Origin: Jannaschia marina
Lineage (GTDB): Bacteria; Pseudomonadota; Alphaproteobacteria; Rhodobacterales; Rhodobacteraceae
DNA length: 64,000 bases
Assembly: GCF_013404595.1 (NCBI RefSeq)
Contig: NZ_JABVAX010000010.1
Span: 28,494-92,493 of the forward strand
Reading direction: 5' to 3'
Positions 51,336 through 60,189 of this stretch are shown here, in pieces. Both the position numbers and the translations under genes were made by a program. The notes below the pieces were generated by a model. The model made no database searches. It worked only from the letters and a program-made list of their open reading frames with translations, and had not been told where the DNA came from. Each line of letters opens with the position of its first letter. Position 1 is the first letter of the stretch.

Positions 51336-53395
51336 GCGGCGACCGAGCCGACGATGGCGGGGGTCGCGCTCGTCCCGATCTCCTCGTAGGCGATCACCGG
51401 GTTCGGCAGGCCGCGCGCGGCCATGACCTCGTGCAGGAACCGCCGCCGGCGCGAGGAGGTCACGATCGCCGGGGCCGTACCTTGCTCGGCTGCCGCGCCG
51501 ATGCTCTCGGCCAGGCCGATCGCGAGTTTCTGGAACATCTCGGGCGGCAGGGCCACCTCTGCGCGGCCGGGAGCGGCATCGAACTGATGCCGTTCGAAGG
51601 CATCCTCCCAGGCCGGGTCGAGCTGAATGAGGGGGATCGTCCCGTCGGGGCGCCGGATGCCGGCGGTGATCTGCGAGGCGAGCCGGTTGCGCACGTGTTC
51701 GGCGAGGTCGACGGGGCCCAGCCCGGCATCCCGCCGCTCGGCGATCGCCTCGAGGATGACGGGCAGGTTTCGCACCGAAACCCGCTCGGCCAGCAGCAGG
51801 CGAAGCACCTCGAGGAGCAGCTCGTGCGAGACCTTGGCGGGCACGATCTCGTCGAGGAGATTGCGGTTGGCGACGGACTTCTCGGGCGAGGAGACGCGGG
51901 CGAAGGCGTCGAGTAGCTGTCGCAGGGCCTTCAGCCCGAAGAGTCTCGGGAAGTTCGACTTGATGACCTCCAGCAGATGGGTCGCCAGCACCTCGCCCGG
52001 CGTCACGATGGTCTCGCCGATGAGGTCGGCGGCGGCGTCCTTCGGGATCCACTTCGCCGGTGCCCCGTAGACCGGCTCCTTCACGGCGCGTCCGGGCACG
52101 GTGTCGGGCGTGCCCGTGCCGGTCAGGATCAGGACGTGATCGCGCTCCAGCCTGTCGCGTGCGGCTTCGACGCCGTGGATGCGGATGACGTAGGTGCCCG
52201 AGGACAGGCCCTGATCGTCGGTCAGGCGGATCTCGGGCAGGATGATGCCGAAGGATTCGGCGATATGGTTGCGCAGGCCGGTGATCCGGCTTTCGAGGCC
52301 GCTGCCCGGGTCGAGCGCGAGATCGACGAGGTCGAGCGCGAACTCGACGCGAATGTCGTCGAGCGCAAGCACATCGCCAATCTGCCGTTCCGGTGGCAGG
52401 TCTTCGGCCGTGTCGGCTTCGGGGGCCTCCTCGGCGGCGCGGATGGCCCGCCAGCGCAGCCCGGCGATCGTCGCGAGGATGAGCGCGCCCAGCGTGAAGG
52501 GCAGGAACGGCAAGCCGGGCACGAGGGCGAAGACGAGCATGATGAGCGCCACCGTTCCGAGCGCCGCAGGGTGCCGACCAATCTGCGCGACGATTTCGGT
52601 GTCGACGGCCCCGGTGCCGCCGCCCCGCGCGAGCAGAAGCCCCGAAGCGATCGAGATGATGACGGCGGGAATCTGCGAGACCAGACCGTCACCCACCGTC
52701 AGGATGGCGTAGGTCTCGACTGCTTCGCCAAGGGGCATCCCGTGGACGATCATCCCGGCCGAGAGCCCGACGACGAGGTTGAGGATCGTGATCAACAGTC
52801 CGGCGATGGCGTCGCCCTTGACGAACTTCGATGCGCCGTCGAGCGAGCCGAAGAAGGTGGTCTCGGCCAGCTCCGTCTCGCGGCGGCGCTTGGCCTCCTC
52901 GTGGTCGATGGCCCCGGCGGACATGTCGCTGTCGATGGCGAGCTGCTTGCCCGGCATCCCGTCGAGCGCGAAGCGTGCCCCGACTTCGGCCATCCGGGTC
53001 GCGCCCTTGGTGATGACCATGAAGTTGACGATCAGCAGGACGCCGAAGACCACGAGGCCGAGCGCCACGCTGCCGCCCATCACGAAGGAGGCGAAACCCT
53101 CGATGACGGATCCGGCGGCATCGGTTCCGGTGTGGCCTTCGCCGATGATGAGCTTCGTCGACGACACGTTGAGCGACAGCCGTAGCATGAGGCTCGCCAG
53201 GAGAACTGTCGGGAAGGCCGAGAAGTCGAGCGGGCGCTCGATGAAGAGCGTCGTGGTGAAGATCAGGATGGCGATCGCGAAGCTGGCCGAGAGCCCGATG
53301 TCGAGGATCCACGACGGCATCGGCAGGACCATCATCAGGATCACCGCCATGAGTGCCAGCGCCAGAAGGACGGTCGGCTGGAAGATGGCTCTCAT
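51332..53395 (-). CDS. flhA: Flagellar export protein FlhA
   Basis: 687 aa. Eight N-terminal membrane helices, including the FHIPEP-like region LLASLMLRLSLNVSSTKLII ... IVNFMVITKGATRMAEVGARFALDGMPGKQLAIDSDM. The C-terminal cytoplasmic domain includes PPEMFQKLAIGLAESIGAA and VIAYEEIGTSATPAIVGSV. Proton-driven export motor and substrate receptor. First gene of flhA-fliR-flhB-107 aa, with a possible CtrA half-site pair just upstream. Confidence 0.95.
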   Translation of the reverse strand: MRAIFQPTVLLALALMAVILMMVLPMPSWILDIGLSASFAIAILIFTTTLFIERPLDFSAFPTVLLASLMLRLSLNVSSTKLIIGEGHTGTDAAGSVIEGFASFVMGGSVALGLVVFGVLLIVNFMVITKGATRMAEVGARFALDGMPGKQLAIDSDMSAGAIDHEEAKRRRETELAETTFFGSLDGASKFVKGDAIAGLLITILNLVVGLSAGMIVHGMPLGEAVETYAILTVGDGLVSQIPAVIISIASGLLLARGGGTGAVDTEIVAQIGRHPAALGTVALIMLVFALVPGLPFLPFTLGALILATIAGLRWRAIRAAEEAPEADTAEDLPPERQIGDVLALDDIRVEFALDLVDLALDPGSGLESRITGLRNHIAESFGIILPEIRLTDDQGLSSGTYVIRIHGVEAARDRLERDHVLILTGTGTPDTVPGRAVKEPVYGAPAKWIPKDAAADLIGETIVTPGEVLATHLLEVIKSNFPRLFGLKALRQLLDAFARVSSPEKSVANRNLLDEIVPAKVSHELLLEVLRLLLAERVSVRNLPVILEAIAERRDAGLGPVDLAEHVRNRLASQITAGIRRPDGTIPLIQLDPAWEDAFERHQFDAAPGRAEVALPPEMFQKLAIGLAESIGAAAEQGTAPAIVTSSRRRRFLHEVMAARGLPNPVIAYEEIGTSATPAIVGSVAA

Positions 53396-53442
53396 TCGCG
53401 GCTCCTCGGGCAGGGATGCTCCCGAGCCTTAGGGCACCCTGG

Positions 53443-53457
53443 TTAATACGCGGTTAC
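53443..53457 (-). promoter_or_regulatory. CtrA-like box upstream of flhA
   Basis: Read on the minus strand: GTAA-CCGCGTA-TTAA, one mismatch to TTAA-N7-TTAA, 48 bp before the flhA start and overlapping the stop of the preceding gene. Confidence 0.4.
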
Positions 53458-55220
53458 GGGGTCGGTGGAGCCGGGGTGTCGAGCAGCGCCCGCGCCCGGT
53501 CCGCCAGTGTCCGGCTCTCGAGCAGCAGGCTGTCGGCGGCGGCGAGGTCGGTCGACGGCAGGACGGCGGCGTTCCGGGCGAGGATTGCGTCGGCCATGCG
53601 GTGTCGGGCGGTCCACTCCGCTTCGGGCGTCGCGACGAGGGTGGCGAGATCGCGGGCGAGCCAGGGGTCGCGCGCGACGACGGGATCATCGACCGCGCGC
53701 GGTTCGGGCAGCGGATCCGGACGTGCGAAACCGCGTGCCGTCTCGGTCAGGCCGACGTCGAGGAAAAGATCGCGCAGCCGGCGACGTAGCGGATCGGATG
53801 GCGCAAGGGCCGGGCGGAGGCGCACGGCGAGGTCGAGGACATCCTCGCGGGGCAGCTCCGCCATCGCGCGGGTCAGGACGTCGGCTGCCGGAAAGTAGTC
53901 ACGCGCGACGAGTTCGGTGAGCAGGGCGGGACGGCTCCCCCGGACGAGGGCCGTCATCAGAGCAGCGTCGAGCGCCGCGCGCTCTGGCCCCGGCGGCACG
54001 GAGGGTCGCAGCGCAAGCGCGTTGTCGATGTCGGCGGCCCTCGGCGTCGATGTGCTCTCGAGGAGTTGCGTCACCGCCAGAACGGCTGCGAGATCGGTTC
54101 CCGTCGCCTCAGTGGCGAGATCGGCATCGGACGTCGCATGTGTCAGCGCACCGATGCCGAGCAGGACGTCGCTCCGGTCGATCGCGGCAAATCCCGTCTT
54201 CAGCCGGTCGCCGAGGTCGTGCCAGCGCGCGGGTGCGAGCGCGTCGGCAAAGGCGGCGAACTCCGCCGCGTCGGATCGGGCCCAGTCGTCGATCGATACG
54301 CCGTCGAGGATCGCGAGCAGCGCCGTCGCGGGCCCGCACGCCGGATCGAGGCGGGGCGCTCGGCCCGCCGGCACCCCATCGAGGAGCGCGGCCAGCCGTG
54401 TGCGGTCCGGATCGGGTCGCGGGTGACTGCGGAGTATCATGGCGGCCTCGGCCCCCCAACCGAGACGCAGGTACGTGTCGGCCAGACTCAAGACGGCGCG
54501 CGGGGCCAGTCGGTCGTCCCCTGCGAGGAGGGCCCGGCGCGACGTTTCGAGGTCGGCGAGCGCGATCTCGGGATCGGCCATGAGCATCTCGGCGGCAAGC
54601 GTTTCGAGCGGGCAGGCGGGTCCGATCCGGCGTGTCCGGCCCGCCCCGTCCGGAGCAGGCAAGAGCGGAACCGTCCCGAGCGGATGGCGCAGGATCTGCG
54701 GTGGCGGTATCGCGGCGATCTCTCGCGATGGAGGGTCGGCGACGTCTGCCTGCCTCCGTGCGACGTCCAGCACCGGCAGCGCAAGGTTCCGGGGGATCAG
54801 GCGGAGTGGAAGGGCTGCAAGTCGGACGGCGGGGGCGGGTGGCGGTGCCGACGCCCCGGGGGCCGGGTCCGAGACGTCGATGACCACGTGGCCCGATCCG
54901 ATCTGGGTGACATTGACGGGGCAGGCACAGGCGAGATCGAGGCGGAGTACCCCATCGGCGAAGGCGATCGCGGAGATGCGGTCACGCGGGATCCGGTCGA
55001 AAACCTGCGACAGGTCCAGCCCCGTGACGCCGCTGCCGAAGTCGATGAGCGCTTCGTCGCCGTTCGGGGTGACCGTCCAGGATCGGTTCGCGGCGGCCGG
55101 GAAGACGAGGCGTGTGAAGCCCCCGTGTTCGCCCGATCGCACGACCGTCTGTTGCGCGAGGACCGGTAGGCCGAGCGCGCAGAGGAGCAACGGTGCAAGG
55201 AGGCGGAGCCTGGCTTTCAC
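53454..55220 (-). CDS. Unknown exported flagellar-locus protein
   Basis: 588 aa, GTG start overlapping the motA stop (GTGA). Signal peptide VKARLRLLAPLLLCALGLPVLA. Residues ~24-120 are beta-rich (TVVRSGEHGGFTRLVFPAAA ... VTPNGDEALIDFGSGV ... GVLRLDLACACPVNVTQIGSGHVVIDV) and resemble AMIN-type peptidoglycan/envelope domains. A Pro/Ala linker follows, then ~370 helical residues with repeated patterns (ALADLETSRRALLAG, AVLSLADTYLRLGWGAEAAMILRSH, LLTELVARDYFPAADVLTRAMAELP) that look like degenerate tetratricopeptides. Periplasmic. Co-translation with motA suggests a role at the stator or in motor assembly. Confidence 0.75.
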   Translation of the reverse strand: MKARLRLLAPLLLCALGLPVLAQQTVVRSGEHGGFTRLVFPAAANRSWTVTPNGDEALIDFGSGVTGLDLSQVFDRIPRDRISAIAFADGVLRLDLACACPVNVTQIGSGHVVIDVSDPAPGASAPPPAPAVRLAALPLRLIPRNLALPVLDVARRQADVADPPSREIAAIPPPQILRHPLGTVPLLPAPDGAGRTRRIGPACPLETLAAEMLMADPEIALADLETSRRALLAGDDRLAPRAVLSLADTYLRLGWGAEAAMILRSHPRPDPDRTRLAALLDGVPAGRAPRLDPACGPATALLAILDGVSIDDWARSDAAEFAAFADALAPARWHDLGDRLKTGFAAIDRSDVLLGIGALTHATSDADLATEATGTDLAAVLAVTQLLESTSTPRAADIDNALALRPSVPPGPERAALDAALMTALVRGSRPALLTELVARDYFPAADVLTRAMAELPREDVLDLAVRLRPALAPSDPLRRRLRDLFLDVGLTETARGFARPDPLPEPRAVDDPVVARDPWLARDLATLVATPEAEWTARHRMADAILARNAAVLPSTDLAAADSLLLESRTLADRARALLDTPAPPTP

Positions 55221-56080
55221 GCGGCCTTGCGCGCCTTCAGCGCCTCCTCGAGGTCGGAGTAGCTTGGCCGGATGTGCGTCGGCGTCGATTGGCGACCGAC
55301 CTCGATGCAGATGTTGGTCGGGTGGTTGTGCAGGTTGGCCACGAGCACATCCTGGATCAGCTTGTAGAAGTTCGCGTCCTGCTCGCTCACGGCCTTGAGG
55401 CGCACGGCGAAGGGGCCGACGAAGCCGTAGGCGAGAAACACGCCGAGGAAGGTACCGACGAGGGCACCGCCGATCAGCTTGCCAAGCACTTCGGGCGGCT
55501 GGTCGATGGAGCCCATCGTCTTGATGACGCCGAGGACGGCCGCGACGATGCCGAGCGCCGGCAGGCTGTCGGCCATGGATTGCAGCGCGTGGCTGGAATG
55601 GAGCGAATGGTGCAGGTTCTCCTCCATCCGGTTGCCCAGCACCTCTTCCACCTGATGGGGGTCGTCGTAGTTCATCGAGACGGCGCGGAGCGTGTCGCAG
55701 ATGAGCGCGGTTGCCTCCGCATCGGCAAGGATGCGGGGGTATTCCTTGAAGATGTCGGAGCCGGCCGGATCCTCGATGTGCTCCTCGAGGGCGACCGCGT
55801 TCTTGCGGCCGAGACGGATGAGTTCGAACAGCAGGCACAGCAGGTCGCGGTAGTCGTCGGGCTTCCACTGCGGGCCCTTGAACACCTTCTTGATGTCCGA
55901 GAGCGTGTGCTTGACCTCGGACAAGCTGTTGCCGAGCAGGAAGGCTCCGATCGCCGCGCCGCCGATCATCGTGAGTTCGAAGGGCAGCGACTTGAGGATG
56001 ATCCCCATCTTGCCGCCGGCCATGAGATAGCCGCCGAAGACCATGACGATCACGCAGGCGATACCGACGAATCCGATCAT
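55217..56080 (-). CDS. motA: Flagellar motor stator protein MotA
   Basis: 287 aa. Four membrane helices (MIGFVGIACVIVMVFGGYLMA, LTMIGGAAIGAFLLGNS, SLPALGIVAAVLGVIKTMGSI, LVGTFLGVFLAYGFVGPFAV) and the long cytoplasmic loop with FELIRLGRKNAVALEEHIEDP. Standard for proton-driven MotA; the FliG-contact charges are in RLGRKNAVALEEHIEDPAGS. motB is not adjacent and is not in the window. Confidence 0.95.
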   Translation of the reverse strand: MIGFVGIACVIVMVFGGYLMAGGKMGIILKSLPFELTMIGGAAIGAFLLGNSLSEVKHTLSDIKKVFKGPQWKPDDYRDLLCLLFELIRLGRKNAVALEEHIEDPAGSDIFKEYPRILADAEATALICDTLRAVSMNYDDPHQVEEVLGNRMEENLHHSLHSSHALQSMADSLPALGIVAAVLGVIKTMGSIDQPPEVLGKLIGGALVGTFLGVFLAYGFVGPFAVRLKAVSEQDANFYKLIQDVLVANLHNHPTNICIEVGRQSTPTHIRPSYSDLEEALKARKAA

Positions 56081-56084
56081 TAGC

Positions 56085-56648
56085 TCACTCCGTGGCTGCG
56101 TTCGCGTTCCGCCCGGCCATCAGCACGCTGAGGGCGTAGGCGCGGTCGGGACTGAGGTTCGAGAAGAGGGCAGAGGCGGCGTCGGCGTTCATCCGGGCGA
56201 GGAAACCGGCCGCGAAGGTCGGGTCCATCGCCTCGAAGAGGACGGCGGCGTCCTTGGGCTTCATGCCCTCGTAGACGCGGACGAGCTGCGTCACGTCGGT
56301 CTCGGCGGCGGCACTCGACTGATGCATCCGGGCAGCAAGCCGCGCCTCGGCCGCGTCGAGCCGGAGGAGCGCGGCCTCGACCTCCTGCCGGGCGACGGCA
56401 ATGTCCTGTTCCCGCAGGGCGACGGCCGTTTCGCGGGCATCGAGCGCCTCGGACCGGCGCGTGATCTCGCGAATCAGGTCACCGACCTCGCTGCCGCTCT
56501 CGCGGGTGCTTACGGGGAGGGGGGCCGTTGCCTCGGCCGTCAAGCCATTGTCCGGGACGAGCCCCGCCGAAACGATGCGGGTCAATGCGGAGACGAGGAG
56601 GACCGAGACGAGGAGGAGCGCGCCGAACCGGCGCAGGAGGCGGATCAT
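56085..56648 (-). CDS. motE: MotE-like periplasmic stator chaperone
   Basis: 187 aa. One N-terminal membrane helix (FGALLLVSVLLVSALTRIVSA), a coiled coil at about residues 60-115 (LIREITRRSEALDARETAVALREQDIAVARQEVEAALLRLD), and a MgtE-N-like C-terminus (VRVYEGMKPKDAAVLFEAMDPTFAAGFLARMNADAASALFSNLSPDRAYALSVLM). MotE was described in Sinorhizobium as a chaperone for the motor protein MotC. Four bases before motA. Confidence 0.8.
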   Translation of the reverse strand: MIRLLRRFGALLLVSVLLVSALTRIVSAGLVPDNGLTAEATAPLPVSTRESGSEVGDLIREITRRSEALDARETAVALREQDIAVARQEVEAALLRLDAAEARLAARMHQSSAAAETDVTQLVRVYEGMKPKDAAVLFEAMDPTFAAGFLARMNADAASALFSNLSPDRAYALSVLMAGRNANAATE

Positions 56649-57037
56649 CGGGCGGCTCCCGCGGCGAAGTCGGTCGGGCGGCTGGCGCGGAAGCTCGGAA
56701 CGGGGTCCGCGCCCCCGTCCGAATGGAGGGCATCCGCCGCTTCCGCCTCGATGTCCTCGAAACTGGCCATCAGCATCTCAATCCGGCCGATCCGGTCGTC
56801 CGCCGCCGACGTCAGGGCGATGAGCGCGGCCTCGCGGGCCTGCGTCTCGGCGGTCGCGGAAGTGATCGAGGCTCCCGCGGCGTCGATCTGTGACCGGAGG
56901 TTGTCGACCGTTGCGCGCACGTCCCGTTCGAGCCGCGAGAAGGAGCGCAGACGCCGTGTCAGCACGATGCACCACCCGGCCATGCCGAGCGTGCCGAGGA
57001 GGAGAAGGAGATCCGAGATCGGGCCGAGATAGGTCAT
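56645..57037 (-). CDS. Membrane-anchored coiled-coil protein of the fliL-motA operon
   Basis: 130 aa. N-terminal membrane helix (LGPISDLLLLLGTLGMAGWCIVLTRRL), then a helix likely to form a coiled coil (SRLERDVRATVDNLRSQIDAAGASITSATAETQAREAALIALTSAADDRIGRIEMLMASFEDIE) and an acidic/Pro tail. It may belong to DUF6468, a family found in alphaproteobacterial flagellar operons, but I am not certain. Starts 1 bp after fliL and overlaps motE by 4 bp. Confidence 0.72.
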   Translation of the reverse strand: MTYLGPISDLLLLLGTLGMAGWCIVLTRRLRSFSRLERDVRATVDNLRSQIDAAGASITSATAETQAREAALIALTSAADDRIGRIEMLMASFEDIEAEAADALHSDGGADPVPSFRASRPTDFAAGAAR

Positions 57038-57038
57038 G

Positions 57039-57527
57039 TCAGGTAATCACGAAGTCGATGATGAGAAGGTCGCTGACGACATCCGCGCCGGCGAGAAGTT
57101 GAACCCGGCGCAGAAGCTGCGCGCGCAGGTCGAGAAGGGCGGTCGGATCCTCGAGCCGGGCGACGGAGACGGCGCGCAGGTAAGTCGAAAAGACGTCGAG
57201 GATGCGCGGCTGGAGCGCCGCGATCTGCTCCGCCCCGGGTTCGAGTTGCAGGAAGGCGCGGAACCGAAGCTGCTTCGTGGAGCCCGCGCCCCCGACGGTG
57301 ATCATCATCGGGTCGAGTTCAAGAAATTGCGGGGCAAGCGGGCCGGTACCGGCCTCGGGCGCGGCAGCTTCCTCGGAGGGAAGGCCCACGAGGCCGGAGA
57401 AGGTGACGAAGAAGGCCCCGCCCCCGAGCGCAAGCGCCGCGACAAGCGTGACGATCCAGCCGAGCTTGCCCATCCCGCCCTTCTTTTCGGGTGCCGAATC
57501 GACGGCCTCTTCCTCTGGATCTGCCAT
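57039..57527 (-). CDS. fliL: Flagellar basal-body protein FliL
   Basis: 162 aa. Charged N-terminus, membrane helix (GWIVTLVAALALGGGAFFVTF), linker and a FliL domain (PQFLELDPMMITVGGAGSTKQLRFRAFLQLEPG ... LQPRILDVFSTYLRAVSVARLEDPTALLDLRAQLLRRVQLLAG ... VSDLLIIDFVIT). Stator-associated ring protein. First gene of fliL-(130 aa)-motE-motA-(588 aa), divergent from fliF. Confidence 0.9.
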   Translation of the reverse strand: MADPEEEAVDSAPEKKGGMGKLGWIVTLVAALALGGGAFFVTFSGLVGLPSEEAAAPEAGTGPLAPQFLELDPMMITVGGAGSTKQLRFRAFLQLEPGAEQIAALQPRILDVFSTYLRAVSVARLEDPTALLDLRAQLLRRVQLLAGADVVSDLLIIDFVIT

Positions 57528-57570
57528 GCGTCTTTCCTCGTGAAGTCGAGGCAGTCGTATCTCAGCGGGG

Positions 57571-57585
57571 CTAACTGAATGTTAA
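57571..57585. promoter_or_regulatory. CtrA-like box between fliL and fliF
   Basis: CTAA-CTGAATG-TTAA, one mismatch to TTAA-N7-TTAA, in the 121-bp divergent region; 64 bp before the fliF start and 44 bp before that of fliL. It could serve both operons. Confidence 0.55.
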
Positions 57586-57648
57586 TGCAATTGCTGAATC
57601 CTCCGGCTGACACCCAGAACGGGTGGGCCGTATCCCGGAGGATCGCAC

Positions 57649-59325
57649 GTGGAGAATCTCGCAACCGTTTGGCAGGCGCAGGACAAGCGCCGTCTGGCGA
57701 TTCTGGCGGGAGCGACGCTCCTGGCCTTCCTTGCGGTCTTCTTGCTGACGCGGATGGTGACGTCTCCCCGGATGGAGCTTCTTTTCGCGCGGCTGGAACC
57801 GGCGACGGCCGCGGAGGTGGTCGCCAGCCTCGATGCGCGCGGCGCGCCCTACGAGGTGCGGGGCGATTCGATCTACGTGGACGCGGCCGAGCGCGATGCG
57901 CTCCGGATGCAGCTTGCCGGCGAGGGGCTGCCGCGGATGGACGGCACCGGCTACGAGGTGCTCGACGGGCTGAGCGGGTTCGGTACGACGTCCCAGATGT
58001 TCGACGCCGCCTATTGGCGCGCGCGCGAGGGCGAGCTGACGCGCACGATCCTCGCATCGCCGGGCGTCAAGATGGCGCGCGTCCATCTGGCGACGGCCGA
58101 TTCGTCGCCGTTTTCCCGAGACCGGAGTGCGACCGCGTCGGTCACGCTCCAGATGACGAGCGGTGCCGTGGGCGCGTCTCTGGCCCGCGCGGTGCAGTCG
58201 CTGGTCGCAGGGGCGGTGCGCAACCTCGTTCCCGAGGACGTCACTGTCGTCGATGCCGCCAGCGGGCGCGTGATCGGGGGCGGTGTCGTCGATACGGAGG
58301 CCGAGGCCCGCAGCACGCGCATCGCCGAGATGCGCGCCGCTGTGGAGAACCTGCTGGTCGCCCGCGTGGGCGCGGATCGCTTCGTCGTGGAACTCGCCCT
58401 GGAGACGCGACAGGACCGGGAGACGATCACAGAGCGCGTGCTCGACCCGGATAGCCGGGTCGTCCTGAGCACCGATACCGAGGAACGCACGGCTTCCGAA
58501 AGCGGCACCGCCGGTGCGGGCGTGACGGTGGCGAGCAACCTGCCCGAGGGGGACGCGGCCGGCGGCGGCGAAGGCTCGCAGAGCAACAACACGGACCTGC
58601 GCGAGCGGGTGAACTACGATTTCTCGGCGACGGAGCGCCAGATCGAGCGCGGCCCCGGCGCGATAGAACGCGTGACCGTGGCCGTCATGGTCGATGGGCT
58701 GCGCAGCGTCGCGGCGGACGGCACCGTGCAATGGGCCCCACGCGAGGCGGCGGAGCTGGAAATCCTGCAGGAATTGGTACGCTCCGCCGTCGGCTTTCGT
58801 GAGGATCGCGGCGACGTCGTCACCGTCCGCAGCATGGAATTCGAGGCGATCGCCGACACGCCGGCCGCGCCGGGCCTTTCCCTTCCTTTCGTGACGGGGG
58901 GGCAGGTGACCCAGATGGTCATCGCCGGCCTGCTTGCCACGGTGGCGCTCGGCCTGCTCGCGTTCGTGGTCCGGCCCCTTCTCGGCCGGGCTCTCGCGCC
59001 GCCGACCGCCGCCTTGGCTGCGCCGGTGGAGACGGCGGCTCTGACGGAGGATCGCGCCGAGGTGCCGGAGGAATTGCCGCTGCCGCAGGCACCCGCGATC
59101 GCACCGCTCCCGGCTCCGGCGGATGTCGCCGCGCCGGGTACCGCGGATCTACCCGACTTGTCAGACCTCTCGGATCTGAGCGCGCTGCCCGGTTTCGGGG
59201 ATGACGGCGACGCCGCATCGGACGATCCGGTCGAGCGCCTGCGCAAGCTTATCTCCGACCGCCGGGAGGAGACCGTCGAGGTACTCCGCGGCTGGATGGA
59301 AGAAACGCCGTCGGAGTCGCGCTGA
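57649..59325 (+). CDS. fliF: Flagellar MS-ring protein FliF
   Basis: 558 aa, GTG start with GGAGG 7 bp upstream. N-terminal helix (LAILAGATLLAFLAVFLLTRMV), ring-building motifs (YTVRG-like APYEVRGDSIYVDAAERDALRMQLAGEGLP, GYEVLDG, AYWRAREGELTRTILASPGVKMARVHLA), periplasmic domain, second helix (QMVIAGLLATVALGLLAFVVRPLL) and a C-terminal FliG-binding tail (DPVERLRKLISDRREETVEVLRGWMEE). Overlaps fliH by one base. Confidence 0.95.
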   Translation: MENLATVWQAQDKRRLAILAGATLLAFLAVFLLTRMVTSPRMELLFARLEPATAAEVVASLDARGAPYEVRGDSIYVDAAERDALRMQLAGEGLPRMDGTGYEVLDGLSGFGTTSQMFDAAYWRAREGELTRTILASPGVKMARVHLATADSSPFSRDRSATASVTLQMTSGAVGASLARAVQSLVAGAVRNLVPEDVTVVDAASGRVIGGGVVDTEAEARSTRIAEMRAAVENLLVARVGADRFVVELALETRQDRETITERVLDPDSRVVLSTDTEERTASESGTAGAGVTVASNLPEGDAAGGGEGSQSNNTDLRERVNYDFSATERQIERGPGAIERVTVAVMVDGLRSVAADGTVQWAPREAAELEILQELVRSAVGFREDRGDVVTVRSMEFEAIADTPAAPGLSLPFVTGGQVTQMVIAGLLATVALGLLAFVVRPLLGRALAPPTAALAAPVETAALTEDRAEVPEELPLPQAPAIAPLPAPADVAAPGTADLPDLSDLSDLSALPGFGDDGDAASDDPVERLRKLISDRREETVEVLRGWMEETPSESR

Positions 59326-59921
59326 TGGCGATGCTCGAGGATTTCGGCCGGCCGCTCACGCGGGCCTCCGCGCCGCTCACGGCCGCCACGGAAGGGCAAT
59401 TCGACGCCGGTTACAATGCGGGCTGGGATGACGCGATGCGTCAGGTCGAAAGCGACCGCGCCGCTGTCGGCAGCGAGCTGGCGGAGCGGTTGAAGACGCT
59501 CTCGCAGGAGCGCGCCGCCGCGCGACGCGAGATGATCGCCCAGCTGGAACCGGCCCTGCGCGAGATTTTCGACAAGGTGTTGCCGCGCGCGGCGGATCGG
59601 TCGTTTCTGCCGTCGCTGGTGGAGGAAATCGCTGAAATCGCGCGCACGGCGGAGACGACCGTGCGCCTTCTCGTGGCCCCGGAGAATTGCGTCCCCGTTC
59701 GTCGGGCCTGCGCGCAGGCAGAGCTTTCCGACGCAGAGGTCGAGGTGTGTTCCGAGGCGGCGCTCGGACCGGCGCAGGCCTTCGCCAAATGGGGCGGAGA
59801 GGAGCGGCAGTTCGATCTCGACCGCGTGCTGCAGGATCTCGACGCCGCGCTCGAGACGTTCCTCGACACGCTCGGCCCCGAACAGACGACACCCGATCTC
59901 AAGGAGGCCCAGAATGGCTGA
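59325..59921 (+). CDS. fliH: FliH-like flagellar export ATPase regulator
   Basis: 198 aa. Tyr/Gly-rich segment FDAGYNAGWDDAMRQVESD, a long helix (LAERLKTLSQERAAARREMIAQLEPALREIFDKVLPRAADRSFLPSLVEEIAEIARTAETTVRLLVAPENC) and a C-terminal domain resembling FliH/VATPase-E. FliH family members diverge strongly, so the name rests on fold and position between fliF and fliN. Overlaps fliN by 8 bp. Confidence 0.75.
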   Translation: MAMLEDFGRPLTRASAPLTAATEGQFDAGYNAGWDDAMRQVESDRAAVGSELAERLKTLSQERAAARREMIAQLEPALREIFDKVLPRAADRSFLPSLVEEIAEIARTAETTVRLLVAPENCVPVRRACAQAELSDAEVEVCSEAALGPAQAFAKWGGEERQFDLDRVLQDLDAALETFLDTLGPEQTTPDLKEAQNG

Positions 59922-60189
59922 CCCCACATCCGAGACCAGCTCCGCCCTGTCGCGCGTACCGGTGGAGATCACCATCTCCGTCGGCCGGGCGCATCCGACC
60001 GTCTCGGAGCTCTTGTCGCTCAAGCGCGATGCGATCCTGCCCCTCGACCGCCACGTGTCGGACCCGGTGGAGCTCTATGCCGGCGACAGGTTGATCGCCC
60101 GCGGCGAGTTGCAGGAAGTGGAGGGCGACGGCAGCGGCCGGCTGGCCGTCCGCCTGACCGAGGTGGCGGAGACGGACGGGGCCGCGTGA
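59914..60189 (+). CDS. fliN: Flagellar switch protein FliN
   Basis: 91 aa, essentially one SpoA domain: VPVEITISVGRAHPTVSELLSLKRDAILPLDRHVSDPVELYAGDRLIARGELQEVEG. C-ring component that controls motor direction and docks FliH/FliI. Overlaps fliP by 4 bp. fliM and a normal fliG are not in the window. Confidence 0.93.
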   Translation: MADPTSETSSALSRVPVEITISVGRAHPTVSELLSLKRDAILPLDRHVSDPVELYAGDRLIARGELQEVEGDGSGRLAVRLTEVAETDGAA

